In this document: positions 48,544 through 60,805 of the stretch, piece after piece
Position numbering within the stretch: the stretch's first letter is position 1
Layout of the letters: each line of letters starts with the position of its first letter
DNA from: Heliopora coerulea
Taxonomy: Eukaryota; Cnidaria; Anthozoa; Scleralcyonacea; Helioporidae
NCBI GenBank assembly: GCA_030142905.1
Contig: JASJOG010000076.1
Coordinates: 744,001-808,000, forward strand
Length of the DNA: 64,000 nt
Reading direction: 5' to 3'
Translations under genes and position numbers: made by a program
Notes under the pieces: generated by a model
Seen by the model: the letters and a program-made list of their open reading frames with translations, nothing else
Databases searched by the model: none
Told to the model about the DNA's origin: nothing

Positions 48544-51500
48544 CACTGATCTGAAAAATAGGACTGGATAGAGCATCTATTGTTCAAAAAGTGAAGCCGG
48601 AAGTCAGCCGTGGCGGCCATATGGGAGTGACCACTTTTCAAGGTGCGCTGTATATTTTGTATAGGTTACATCGAAGAAATTGGAGAAGAACTTTCAACGT
48701 GTGTAGGTTCTTGGCATATAATTGTCAAATTTTAAGTGAAAATATGCCGAGGAGAGACAACAGCCTTTAAAATTGTCCAATTTTCTTTAAAATTGCTAAT
48801 TTTCCCGTGATAGATAATCGACTATTGAGCAACGAGTGATCGTGTTGGTGGCGTGTACTGCACTTCGATATCTACTGCATAGTCTACGTACTGTGGAGGC
48901 CAGAGATTTTTTCTTTTACAGTGCCCGGTTTTATGGATGGAAAAGGCCGTGGTTGGTTGGCGTTCCCAAGCCACAAAATTTTGATAGATTCAAGGTTTCA
49001 TGGGCCACATCTAGACAGCAAGTTGCCAATTGAATATTCCTGGGCTGTACTATGACATGTAATTTGTTAAACTGGTCTCCAGTATGCTAAAGCAATTTAT
49101 TAACAGTTTTACCACAATTCACAGGTGGCTGTTTCAGTTATGTTTGTTTCATTGATATTTGGATTTTTAAACTTTGATGAACCTTTAAATGAACTGCTCT
49201 ACACAGTCATTTGAAACAGGAAAATGTTTCTCAGGATAAGAATTACATTGGGTAAAAAATCTTTGTACTTTGCACATATTTGCAATATAATGTTTTAAAG
49301 CCATTGCTTTAGCAATTTTTAAAGAAATATACCATTAAAAAAGATATTGATGGTATTTGAGGCAAATTTTGCTTTGATAACACTTGGTGTCTAAAGGTTT
49401 AGTTATATGAAGTAATTTTAATTTTTCAATCCAGTTGTGTTTAGAGTTGTGCTGAAACTGTTTTGCTGTTGATCTATAAAATGAATTGTACAAGTTCAAT
49501 TCAAATGTACAAAATAAAAGCAACCAACCACCTTGTTCTAACTGATTTTGCATTTTGGTTTGTGAGAAAAGTAGCTCATTCAGAGGGGTGCCATGAATTT
49601 GACATTTAACTAAGGGTGAAGATATTTTTTAGCAAGTTTGTAAAGTTTAAGTTTGTCTTCTGTTAATGTTTATTCTTGAAGTGCCATAGTTATTTCCTCA
49701 AACTGTGTATGTTGTTCACTTGTTAAAGCAGGACTAGTTGGTGGAATGTCTACTGAACTGTCATCAAGTGGGATAGGTCCATCCCAGTCAATACCATACT
49801 TGTCAGTTACTTCAGTAGGATTGGTACCTTCTTCAGATGTCATCAATGAACCTTGGACCCAAAGCTGAAGGGGTGTATAGTTGTTTGCTGTGGACATAGG
49901 ATGTCTCAACCAGGCAGCAGACCATTCATCCAAACAATGGTTTATGTGATGAAGGAATGCATTATGTAAGCACTATAAGTCATTCTCTGCTTAATACTCC
50001 AAGATATTCAGATCCTCCATTAATGAAAACAGATTGTGGCAATTGTTTAAAACATCCTTAAATACATCCCACCAGAGGTGCTCAATTTGTTGATTGTGCA
50101 TGCTCTTACCCACAAGAGCTGACCCCTTACCTGGACCACAAGTGTTTAACTTATTCTTGACAACATCCACATTTTCAGTTCACTAACAACATCACACGTG
50201 GTTCTGGAGGGTAATCCCCAATTTTATACTGCTTTTATGAAATTTTAGAATATTGTGGCAGCTTGGTTGTTAGCATTGCAGGGTAAATACACAGCTGTGA
50301 AGCCATCCTCACACCCATGAACAACAAAACACCATTTGACAAGTTTATGATTGCCATCAGAATGCCAGAGTCCAAGTGGCCTTGTTCCATTGCATATACA
50401 TCATTTAATTGCTGTGCACCATCAAGTAGCCACTCCCTGGGGATCAACTCATGAAAGAGCTTCTCTCATATGATGTCTGATGATGAATATACCCCTTGAG
50501 CCAAGGTGTCCCATCAACATTTTTAATCCACATTTTGGATTTGTTCTTTTAGTTGCTCTCAATATGTCATCTGATTATCTTGTATTTCTGTGTAAAGGGA
50601 ATGCACTGAAAGACTGTATTCTTGCATTTGTCATTTTACAGTCCACGAACTCACATGAAGTAGCTCTGAAATTGAACAGATACTAAACCTGGCTTTTACA
50701 AGCATTGCAAGCTGTTCCTTTCTAACTGCATACTTTGGTCTACCTGGTTATCCAGTGAAAACAGCATTTTCTCTGATGTTCATCCCTGAGCACTCTAAAA
50801 TTGACCATGCACTGCTCAACAAATTGAATATTTCTTCTGGTATTCTTGTCAAGGAGTCTAAGACAATGACAAGCTTCTGAATTTCTTGAAGCCCTTCTGC
50901 TATGTCGAAATTATCAGCACTATGAACACTAGAAACAATCTCCCTTAATTTGGATGTTATTATGTCTTTCAACTCGGCAGTGAAATCTGTCACCATGTTC
51001 GTTTGTCTTTCTGCCCTGCTCAACGTACCAGCTACTCACACGCACATGAAATTCTGCTAGGTGATTATAATAGTACAACACTGCATAATAATGCCACAGT
51101 GCATGATAATATCGAAACAGTGCCTAATAATAACAAACCAGTAGAAATAATGAAACATTGCACAATAATAACGGAACAGTGTGTACCAATACAAACCAAT
51201 GCTTTATAATGAAGAAACAGCGCATAATAATAACAAATCAGCAGTGCATAATACTAACAAAGCAGTGTATAATAATAACAAAGAAATGCAAATTAATAAC
51301 TAGACATTGCATGATCATGATGAACTTGGGAATAATAATAACGAAAAACTGTATAATAATGAACCGGTAGATAATAACGAAACATAATAGTTTTGACGGT
51401 AATGACACCCCATACTTACCAGTGAAATGTCCGTGAAAATTTTCTTTTTAACCTGGATTCTTCATCGTCAGATCCCTCACTACCACTTTGGGATGTGTTG

Positions 51501-51694
51501 TCGTTTCCTTTCACATTTTTTCTTCGTTTACTGCAGCCCTATGTACGAGTTTCCTCATTTTCATAATAGCCTTACAACAACGTTACCGAGAAAGTGGTCA
51601 CTCCAATATGGCGCAGATTGAATTTTGCGGGCTTCATTTTCTCCCGCAGTCCAACCCTGGGTTGCTCGATCCAGTCCTATTTTTCAGATCAGTG
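48544..51694 (-). mobile_element. IS3EU-like DNA transposon nested in the outer element
   Basis: 3151 bases with perfect 26-base terminal inverted repeats starting CACTGATCTGAAAAATAGG; beyond the first mismatch the similarity continues, with another inverted stretch AGTGGTCACTCC inside. It is flanked by the perfect 8-base duplication ACCTAGCC (48536-48543 and 51695-51702). It contains the remains of an integrase-type transposase on the minus strand. A stretch of degenerate AATAATAAC-rich repeats lies at about 51060-51380. Confidence 0.82.
49670..51023 (-). pseudogene. IS3EU-type transposase (integrase core), decayed
   Basis: On the minus strand the N-terminal part begins MSRAERQTNMVTDFTAELKD (51023) and leads to GRPKYAVRKEQL, a helix-turn-helix start typical of this family. 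Near 50390 is LWHSDGNHKLVKW, with the first catalytic Asp, and VVHGCEDGF. Next come WGLPSRTTCDVVSE (the D of the second motif is in TTCD), then SMHNQQIEHLWWDVF (catalytic Glu region). The C-terminal part CLDEWSAAWLRHPMSTANN, YTPLQLWVQG follows, ending at 49670. Many stops and several frameshifts separate these pieces. Assignment to IS3EU rests on my recall of the family's motif order. Confidence 0.7.
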
Positions 51695-52122
51695 ACCTAG
51701 CCGAAATTTGTGCGTCATTGGATTGGCCAAAGTATCCTTGCGCATGCGCACCTTGCCAGTTTTGGGCTTCAGGTCATGCTGATTTCCAATAGCACGACTC
51801 CTGTTATTTAAAATTCAGTAGCAATACTAATAGCGATCAAATAGCGAATAAAGGCGAATATAGATCAAAGTCAACCATGTGGATCTTCAGAACGACTGGG
51901 GCGTCATATATCAGCTTCTGAGGAAGTTTTTTCTGCAAGAAATGTGAGCGAGCAGAAAGTTATCGTTGGTCGAAGACCTACGCCGAAGCTCATGATCAAG
52001 ACGAGGGACATGATGTTCCAAGAGGTTTGGTATACGAAGGATTGGCTATGTCCTAGTGAAGACAAGAAGCGTCTCTTTTGCTGGCCTTAGTTGCTCTTTC
52101 GACCTGGAGTTTCACAACATCT

Positions 52123-52780
52123 TGCTGTATAAAGTGTCAGTTTTCCCATGGCATTTCAAGTTTGTGAAGGACTTTCTGTATCATCTGGAATGTTATGACA
52201 TTTATGCATTCAGGCAGATCATTAATTTTTGATGTGGTTTATTATTGTATGATGATGTTTGCTGAATTAATAGACAAGTTTCTATATGAAGTGTCAGTTT
52301 CACTGTGGCATTTTCAAGTATGTGAAGAACTTCCTGTATCATCTGGAATATTATGACATTTATGCATTCAATCAGATCATTTTAATGTAGTACATTACTA
52401 TGATAAATATTTTGCTGATTAAATAGACAAGTTGCTGTATGAAGTGTCAGTTTCACTATGACATTATCAAGTTTGTAAAGGACTTTCTGTATCATCTGGA
52501 ATATTATGACATTTATACATTCAGATTATTGTTGATGTGGTTCATTATTATATGATAACCTTTTTGCTGATTATATACACAAGTTGGTGTATGAAACATC
52601 AGTTTCATCATGACATCAAGTTGGTGAAAGACTTTCTGTACCATCTGGAATATTATGATATTTATACATTCAGACAGATTATTATTGATGTGATTCATTA
52701 TTATATGATGACTTTTTGCTGATTAAATAGACAAATTGCTGTATGAAGTGTCAGAAATATTCATTCAGTGATTCTGTTTC
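52123..52780. repeat. 152-bp tandem repeat in the outer hAT-like element
   Basis: Units start with GCTGTATGAAGTGTCAG-like sequence at about 52123, 52280, 52431, 52583 and 52736, a period of 151-157 bases. Each contains CTGTATCATCTGGAATATTA and TGCTGATTAAATAGACAA. Small ORFs inside are by-products. Confidence 0.9.
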
Positions 52781-53574
52781 TCCATGACATTTTCAAGCTA
52801 TCCATTACTGTGATGACTTATTGCTGGTTAAGAATGTGCTGCCTGCCATTTGTACATCTGCATGCATGATGTGATGAATTCAGTGAAAAATCTTTACAAA
52901 GGAAAGAAAAACCATTCACAGTGAAACTGAATGCAATGAACAAATCCATGAAAGAAGACTCGAGGTGAACTCAGTGTTAAAAGCATTGAGGACCAATTCA
53001 CTTAAGTATTTTTCAAGTATAATCATGGTAAATATTTTATACTTACAGTAAGTCTCCACTTCTATGTTTAGTTAAACAGTAATGTTGGGCTAGACTTGCT
53101 CATCAGTCATGGCTATCAATGTTGGGTTCACTCACAGCTTTGTCAGTGCTCCATAAGTGTGGCAATAGGCTCTGACATAAGATAAAACAGCCCATGATAT
53201 GTTGTACTTTGCTTACTTTGAACAATATTTTGTGGTGCTCAGAATTCTTAAAAACTATCCTCAAAATGCAGGAAATGGCATTTCCAAGACTCCAGATTTC
53301 AAAATTTTCTAGGGGAGCATGCTCCTGGACCCCCCTAGAGGGGGCTTGCGCCTTCGGTGCTTGCATCCACTCTGAAGTCACAATAGCATGACCAGTCATT
53401 TATGGTCAGCTTCGCCACTGCATATCATACATATCATCGGGAAGTACAGATGGTTTTTTTCGCTAAGTCTTGGGACTTAGCAAAAATAAATATTTGTACT
53501 ATGCGATGCAAATTCCTTTCTTAAATAGATATGCATTTAAATACTGTTTTCAATTATGGTTTGCAATGACCAGA

Positions 53575-53817
53575 GTCCATCAGTTTTAAACTATGTCACC
53601 AAAACACCAATTTTGGCCTGGATACACCACTTAGCCGCTCTCTATTAACTTATTTCTGTGAAGATAGGTCTGCCAGATGATTTTACTCCAGCTGATAGCA
53701 GATGATTTTATTGGACGAGTGTAGAAATATGGGTAGTAAAGACTTAAGGTCATTAGATGTCCATATACGAAATTTTAGCTGTTGGAGCCGGCCAGTCGCG
53801 ACTACTTCTAAAACTAT
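53575..53817 (-). pseudogene. Intron 1 fragment of a fourth copy (D) of the secreted-protein gene
   Basis: From AGTTTTAAACTATGTCACCA to CGACTACTTCTAAAACTA this matches intron 1 of copy A (about 22470-22698), copy B and copy C. No exon of a fourth copy is found nearby; the left side is interrupted by the outer transposon and the right side by PLE sequence. It indicates the array once extended further. Confidence 0.75.
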
Positions 53818-54064
53818 TGTTATGAAACACATATTCCATCAACTTGGTGGTCTGCAATTTGTCATTATGAACTAAATGGAATTTATCAAACCTCAACGTA
53901 GTCTATATCAAAAGTAGCTGCTAAATTATAGGTAGACGATCGTATCACGAAAGTTGTGATGTTTGTTTGAGTTTTGTCTGGTTTTAGACAAGTAAAGTTG
54001 TTATCTTATTCTTGTGACTAGCACCATAATTGGTCCTCTCAAAAATGTCATGAATGATGGTTAC

Positions 54065-54738
54065 CATATAAAATAAAACATATTCCGAAGAATGTCATCT
54101 TGAGAAGTCAAGATATGAGTCAATACAAGATAAAACTATTGTTGAAACTGTGATATTTTGACTTTATTTCAAAGTCATCCTCAGACAGAATGATATTACA
54201 ATAACATGCCAGAGTCTATATACAGGAGGTGTGATGACATCATCGAGACGGAATTAGGAAACACTACCGGAAATCCCTACTTACAAGCTAAGATGTTGAG
54301 AAGCTATGATGTTAATTAGAAAATTCTCACCACCACGAATAAAGCGGTTGAGCGTAAACAATAGAAGTATCGGGCTAACAAATAACAAGTGAGCATAGTA
54401 TCTAAATAAAAAGGTTGAGTTCTTTGCTAGCTTTACGCCCAGAATTAAGCTCAGATTTGTTAAACTTAATGTGGAGTGCTTCAATTATTAGAAGTTTATT
54501 AGTGTTAGTAGACTTACTCGTATAAAGAATTTTATAGTTATTAAAGATTAAATTTTTAATGGAGGTAGATATATTAGAAGATGAGGGAAGGTCATTTAGT
54601 CGGTCGTGCTGATCGTATAAGTCATTAATGAAGTGAGCGTGTTCACATTCGAGAAAGTGTTGGGCAACTGAACTGGTGTTATGTTGAGTAGAATGTTCAG
54701 TTCACGACATTATTCTTCGGAATATGTTTCATTTTATA
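54065..54738 (-). mobile_element. PLE 3' fragment with inverted ends
   Basis: Ends carry AAACATATTCCGAAGAAT (left) and its reverse complement (right, about 54710-54730). On the minus strand 54680-54420 reads HFLECEHAHFINDLYDQH and LLIIEALHIKFNKSELNSG, which is the C-terminal part of a GIY-YIG endonuclease region of a PLE. A hammerhead-like core lies near 54155-54184. Confidence 0.6.
54155..54184 (-). ncRNA. Degenerate hammerhead-like core
   Basis: On minus: CTGAGGA (54184-54178), T, the perfect 6-bp stem GACTTT/AAAGTC with loop GAAAT, then AAAAT where GAAAC is expected. One core base is changed, so it is probably inactive. Confidence 0.3.
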
Positions 54739-54959
54739 CTTTTTGAAGTTGTCGGCTGGTCATGGTTTTTAATGGTTACCGATTTAGCTTAAAAGGTTTT
54801 TGTTCATGTTATCGAATGTAAGGTCAAGGTACAAGTTGGTATTGTTAAATCCTTGCTCTGGTTTGTATTAGTCCAGCCTATATTGACTGGATACTTTGCT
54901 GAATTTCAGATATGATGTAATTCCTAATATAAAAATGAGAGCCCAGCTCATGATTTTTA

Positions 54960-55500
54960 AATGGAGAGCCATAATGACAGAAAAAGGAACACAAAGTATT
55001 TAAAACAACTTTACTAACGTTTCATTGCGGACGTGCAACATCTTCAGAGTGACTTATTTACAAGTGTGACAAAAACCTATATATCTATTTACACGTGATA
55101 AGTAATATGAGAGCTAATCAATAGGATTAAAGTGACAAGATGTTTAGGGTGACAAGATGTAGGGTGACAGGAAAGTAGAGATAAAATAAAATGAAGTGAA
55201 AAGGGGGCCGCGTAAAACTAAAATATAGAAAGGGGTATAGTTGAGATGTTTTCGTTGAGAGAGGGTCTAAATTTCGATATAAGTAAGCTCTTGTGAAGGA
55301 GGAGCTCAAAGTTAGAGTTTGAACGACAAGAAGAGATGGTAGTGAAATCATCAGGAGAGATGTGGTGAAGAGATTCATGTGAGTGGGCAAGAACGCTTGA
55401 AAGGGAATTCGTTGCAAGTTTCTTTCCCGTCAAAGGCGAAACCCCCATATGCTCTGAGATTATCGTATGAAAATGCCGGCGCGTTTGGCCGAAATACAAC
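54960..55500 (-). mobile_element. PLE 3' fragment with GIY-YIG region
   Basis: The minus-strand frame 55499-55218 reads FGQTRRHFHTIISEHMGVSP ... SVLAHSHESLHHISPDDF ... LLLHKSLLISKFRPSLNENI, the GIY-YIG endonuclease C-terminus of a PLE different from those at 28 kb and 54 kb. Its upstream part is cut off where BEL element 2 begins (55539). The 3' flank carries a hammerhead-like core. Confidence 0.7.
55016..55047 (-). ncRNA. Hammerhead-ribozyme-like core
   Basis: On minus: CTGAAGA (55047-55041), T, stem GTTGC/GCAAT around loop ACGTCC (one wobble pair), GAAAC (55023-55019), GTT. It fits the CTGANGA, stem II, GAAA consensus in the 3' region of a PLE fragment. Confidence 0.5.
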
Positions 55501-55538
55501 GCTCTGCAGCATTGACACGAGTACTTATAAATATTTGT

Positions 55539-55949
55539 TGCACTTTTCTACCTGGCGTAACAAGGTAGTTGTGCTTCTGCTGGTTCCAAACACAAGCGGG
55601 GACTGTATCTTTCAGTAAGTATTGAAATGTTCAATCACAACTCTTCTTAAATTCTTTTATTTCAATTACATCTCTACATCCACGATTACCAACTGACTCC
55701 AAAGTTACAAGACAACAATTTTTTTCTTTTTTGGCGTCGCCCGGAACCTCCACCTCGCATTGTGTTTTGTTCTCTTGACGTAGACAACATGCTATAGTCC
55801 TATTAGATTACAAGCCCTGAATAAACCATTGTCAACAATTAAGGATACAGCTAATTTATTAGAGTTTAAAGTCCTACAATAAGGTATTTCAATAACAGTC
55901 TTGATTACTCTACAATAAACTAAATAGAATATTTACAAAATATTCGACA
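55539..55949 (-). repeat. 3' LTR of BEL element 2
   Basis: 411 bases on the minus strand. It shares the core GCGACGCCAAAAAAG and the tail GCGCCAGGTAGAAAAGTGCA-like sequence with BEL element 1 LTRs, but contains an extra AT-rich block. Confidence 0.8.
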
Positions 55950-56364
55950 CACTCTCCCCCCTTGAGCCTCTAGGGGTCAAGCATAACACTTGTTCTCCAC
56001 TGTGCATCCAATGCAGCTGCCCTTCTGGGCTTTCTCCTACCTACATCATCTTCCACCAAACTTTCAACCATCGTCTCTCTCTCATCTCTCATGTTTGTCC
56101 CTTCATCCTTCTCATCATTTAACCCGCTATTGTCTCTATTATCATCCTTCTCTTCTTCCAAATTCTCAGCACTTCCTTTCACTTTCCTTCTCAAATCCTT
56201 TAGCCTTATTCTGTCCCACATCCTCGTTACTGCTCACTTCCAATGGGAATAATTTCTGCACTGGCCTGTTTATACTCAATGCATTATCGTTCGTTATCAG
56301 CTTCACACTGGCTCTCCTGATTTCCTGGTCTCTACCCAAGATTAACCTTTCAATCTTGCCTAGG

Positions 56365-56565
56365 AAAAGGAAGAATCATAAGCAATATAATAAAACTATA
56401 CACAGGAAGATCAACGTGGGTGATATCGTTCTGGTGCAGGAGGAAACTCTTAAGAGAGGGAAATGTTTCCATTTCCCTCTCTTAAGAGTTTCCTCCTGCA
56501 CCAGAACGATATCACCTACGTTGATCTTCCTGTCTTTAGTTTTATTATATTGCTTATGATGCTCT
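56365..56565. repeat. Foldback inverted duplication inside BEL element 2
   Basis: Two arms of about 98 bases meet near 56465 and are near-exact reverse complements. Each encodes the integrase C-terminal phrase KINVGDIVLVQEETLKRGK. The inverted extra copy breaks the coding end of the element. Confidence 0.85.
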
Positions 56566-59500
56566 CTCAAATCTCTCAAGTATTCCTTCCGCCACCTATT
56601 CCAAAAATGGACCCTCCTCCTCGCTAAATTTTTAAACCTTCTAGTAAAACCTACAGCATCGACTGCGTCCTCAGACTTACTTTCATCTGGGATAGACGTC
56701 AATCTTCTTCCGAATATAAGGTGAGATGGTGTTAACACTTCAGCCTCCACTTCATCATACACATAAGTTAAGGATCTGCAATTTAGAGTTCCTTCAATCT
56801 CAACCAATGTTGTTAACAATTCATCAAATGTTAATTTAGCATTACTAAGCTCCTTTCTCAAACATCGCTTAACCGTCCCAACCATTCTTTCAAAGAAACC
56901 CCCCCCCCCCACACACCATGGGACTCTCTCTAAATTAAATTTCCACTCTAATATGTTGTTTTCTACATATGCTCTTACTTCCTTGCTTTCATATAACTTC
57001 TTCAAGGCTTTCTCAGTCGCCTTGAATGTCTTTGCATTGTCTGAAATAATCAAGGTGGGTACGCCCCTCCTTGAAGTGAACTTACGTAAACAATTCATAA
57101 ATGTACGAGTACTTAAGTCTTTCACTAAGTCTAAAAGTAATGCCCTTGTGACACAGCAGGTAAACAACACAATATAAACCTTGACCATGTTATCATCCTT
57201 AGTATACAATGGACCTGCAAAATCGATCCTTACCTTAGCGAATGGTGGTGTCTGGTTTACTCTAAAATCTGGTAAATCTGCAACAACTGGCACATCATAA
57301 GCTTTCCCTAAGTGCCTTTTACACACAACACATTTAGAGATAATTTTCTTAACAACTTGCCTACCTGTAGGCACCCAGAACCGACTTCGGAGTTTGGCAA
57401 GAGTAGCTCTAAGGCCACAATGATGTACTTGCTCGTGACATCTCGGACAATTAGTTCAGTTAACCAGTGGTCCTTAAGCAAAAGACTTGGCTCCCTAGCC
57501 TCTATCCCTAAATCTGCGTTCCCCAGTCTGCCCTTGCACTTTAACACCCCATCCCTTTCCACTAATCGCAACTGTCTTTCCAAGTTCTGGTACTCCTTTC
57601 TTGTTTTCAACCCAACCTGAGCCGCCTTTATCAGATCTCTCTCTGCTTCAACTATCTCTTTTGCTTTTAACCAACCCAATTCTTTATTGCGGTTTTCTAA
57701 TCTGGCCTTTTAATTGTTTACAGATCTTTTCATAAGAGCAGTGACTCTTATAATCTTCTTTAAACTGCTATACCTACAAACGTTTATTACGTTCTCTATG
57801 TTTGGAGCTTGCTCTGTCTGTATTTCAATAACCGACATCTTTCTAATTTCCTCCTGGCTTTCACTAGTGTTGACTATTTCTTCTCTTACTGGCCACCCAT
57901 CCCTTTGGCCAGACAACCATCTTGGCCCTTTCCACCACAGCTCACTACATTTTAGCCTAGAGGCCAACACTCCTCTTGACCCCAGGCCAGCAGGGTTTTC
58001 TTCTCCAGGACAATGTCCCCAATCATCCTTCCTGGCCAATTTGAGAATTTCATTTACCCTGTGGCGAACAAATTGTTTCCACTCACCCTTGTTGTTAATC
58101 CAGCACAACGCTGTCTTACTGTCCAGCCAGTAGCAAGTTTCTCCAATTTCTACCTGAACTTCCAATGCTGTCTTCACAGTAGCCACAGACTTGGCAAGAA
58201 TTCGTGCTGACATCAGTTCTAATCTAGGTATAGTGTGGGTCTTAATGGCAGCAACTCTTGTCTTTGAGACTAACATTTCTACATGATAGCCCTCATTAAG
58301 CTAACAGACAAAATACACTACAGCACAGTAAGCTTTCATACTAGCATCTGCAAATCCATGCAACGAACATCTCGGTTTCTCTGCCAAATCACCATATACA
58401 CATCTTGTTATCACTATTTCATTAGTTCTTTCTACATCTTCAACCCATTCAAGCCATTGTTTCTTTCTCCTATCAACAATTTCCTCATCCCAACCAACTC
58501 CTTCCTTGCATAAGTCCTGAAATAACATCTTTACTCTAACAACTAATGAACAGACCATGCCAAGAGGGTCATACAAACTTGCTAATACACTGAGGATGTT
58601 TCTCCTAGTGAGAGCTATACCTTTAGCCTTCCTTCCGAGTAGTGTTAAATAAAAGTAGAATTTATCTGATTTTCTATCCCACGAAATGCCCAGTACCTTG
58701 TCTAAACTTGTCTCCTCTTTCATAGCAAGTGATGATTTGGCAAAAGTCTGATCATCAGCGGTATCTGACCTTTCACCCGACTCCACAAGTTTGCTCTCAA
58801 TAAACTTCTGTACCTTCTGGCTGTTACTCAACCACTTTCGAGGTTTAAATCCCCCCTTACCTAATCTTTCACTTGCCTTCTTATATAATAACAAGGCTTG
58901 GTCTTTTGTCTGTTCACCTGTCACCGGATCATCAACATAAAAATTGTCTTTTACTTTTCTCACAAACTCTTCATCTTCCTTCTTGAAGCTATCTAAATGG
59001 TACTGCAATGTTGTATTCAGTAAAAATGGTGAGCAGTTAACTCCAAAGACAACTCTACAAAATCGATATTCCACTGGTCTAATTCCCCTTTCAACTACAC
59101 TATTCACCCAGAGAAACCTTAAGCAATCCTTATCAACCAGATCGATTTCCACATTAAGAAAGGCCTTTTCAATGTCTGCCACCAACGCAACTCTCCTTTC
59201 TCTGAATCTTAATAAAATATGAAAGAGTAGTGGTGTTAATGAAGGGCCGACATGAAGGCAATCATTCAATGAAACATTCCCTTTGGACTCCTTGTACGAG
59301 GCATCATAAACAACTCTAACCTTGGTTGTTTTTGTTTCTTTGCGTACCACTGCATGATGTGGTAAGTAGTGCACACGTTCACCCATTCTTTCTAATTCTA
59401 CTACAGGTTCAATTATACCCACCTTGAGCTGGTCCTTCACTACCCTATCATACTCCTGAAGTAATTCTGGCTCTTGCCTTAATCTTCCCAACTGCCCCTT

Positions 59501-60740
59501 TAACCTCTTCAGGGATATACCATAATTACTAGGTAAAGGATCATGACCTTCTTTCCAAGGCAACCGCACACTGCATCTTGTCCCATTAAATCTAATACTG
59601 TCCTTTAATGACTCATGAACTTCATCGTCTTCTCTGATTCCTAGTGTTTCCAGATCCCACAATTGACTAATGCTACAGTCTAAACCTTCATTGTGCCTAC
59701 TTCCTACAAAATGCACATTTACTTCCTCACTGTTCGGTCTATTTCCTCTCATGGGCCCTGACAGTACCCAGTCTAACTTGGTGTGTACTGCCACTGGTTC
59801 ACCAGCGTGCCCCCGAACTGTTCTGCCTACCCGAAAAACCCAAAGATAGTCTGCTCCAACCAGTACTTCTATTTCCAAAACCTCTTCATCTTTACACACA
59901 TCAGAAAACCACAACCCTTGCAAATGGGGATAATCTTTCTTCTTTAGCTCTACATGCTCATTTCTCTCTTGTGAAATTCCCTCTACTTCGTACGCCTCAA
60001 TTTTCACACCCTCTCCCCCTTTGACTGGCCAAACTTCCAACTGTGCCTTCTCCTGCCCAAAGGTACTTATTTCAATCCACTTCTTTCTCTTAACTGGAAC
60101 TCCAGCGGACTGAGCAATCTTTGTGGTCACAAATGATCTGTGACTGCCTGAGTCAAACAATACTCGCACTCTCACACTACACTGCGACCCTTTTATTAAC
60201 GCTTGAGCTGTTTGCAAGGCTATTCTACTTTCCGTACCCACATGGAGGTTTGGACTGGCATGAGAAGAGTCAGCCAACGCCCCAGGACTCTCACAAATTG
60301 AACTATGGTGTCTTTCCCCACATGCACTACATTTACAATTACTTAAACAATTTTTTCCGATATGTCTCTTCCTTAAACAAACGAAACATCTACCGTATTT
60401 ACGTAAAAACCCTTTACGCTCTTTAACATTAGTAACCTTCTTACAGTCTCTTTATGATCGTGCTCATGTAAACAATATGCACACCTTACTATTTCTTGCC
60501 CGGTCAATAATGCTGCAGGGGCTGTGAACTTTCGGTTCGGGTCTTCGATTCTTCTTCGGACTTGGTGTTCATCGCTTCGTGGGCCTCTTTTAGCTCGATC
60601 TCCTTTAACATGGCGCCCAGCAGCTCTTTCATGGGCCACTCTAGAAAATCTTCTCCCCTGGTTATAGTCAAACGAAACGCGTCGGGTAATTTTTCCATAA
60701 TAGCCGGCACCACGATGGTCGAATAAGCACTGGCCTCTAC
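56376..60740 (-). pseudogene. BEL/Pao gag-pol of element 2, partly open
   Basis: The longest open stretch, 60277-58301 (658 codons), contains the protease-like VRVLFDSGSHRSFVTTKI, RT with VADIEKAFLNVEIDLV and NFYVDD, and RNase H-like HGFADASMKAYCAVVYFV. It stops at a TAG that replaces a Glu codon present in element 1. The frame resumes through IPRLELMSARILAKS (58276-57710) and a spacer region (57679-57308). The integrase part (57374-56376) has KCVVCKRHLGKAYDVPV and TPSHLIFGRRLTSIP. Frames change around the HHCC finger (near 57400) and in the zinc-knuckle region (near 60450). The gag part (60740-60504) is truncated. The C-terminal end is disturbed by a foldback duplication at 56365-56565. Confidence 0.85.
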
Positions 60741-60805
60741 TGTCTCGCCAAAAGCGTAGTATATCAAGCCGAGGTGACCATTCATGGTGATTGAGAAACT
60801 AAGAA

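Larger units (their letters stand above)
48335..53420. mobile_element. hAT-like DNA transposon (outer, nested insertion inside)
   Basis: The termini CAGTGGCGAAGCTAGC (left) and, reverse complemented on the right, CAGTGGCGAAGCTGAC are inverted repeats. The flanks are the perfect 8-base duplication CATATCAT on both sides. CAGTGGCG ends with an 8-bp duplication point to hAT (inference). Apart from the inner element at 48544-51694, the remaining 1.9 kb shows no transposase, so this is probably a non-autonomous copy. It carries a 152-bp tandem repeat. Confidence 0.8.
55539..60750 (-). mobile_element. BEL/Pao LTR retrotransposon 2, reverse orientation, 5'-truncated
   Basis: Only the 3' LTR (55539-55949, minus) is present. 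It starts TGTCGAATATTTTG and ends AAAAGTGCA, and is preceded by a G-rich polypurine tract (plus strand CTCCCCCC at 55952-55959). Internal sequence is closely related to BEL element 1 but the LTR is longer and partly different. Similarity to gag ends at about 60750, so the 5' LTR and most of gag are missing. It interrupts a PLE fragment on its left. Confidence 0.88.

Noticed and set aside
48836..49033. Plus-strand ORF of 65 codons inside the IS3EU-like element
   Set aside because: Opposite in strand to the transposase, without recognisable motif, and too short to support.
52120..52780. CRISPR-like array of regular repeats
   Set aside because: Units are 152-bp contiguous tandem repeats without spacers, in a eukaryotic transposon.
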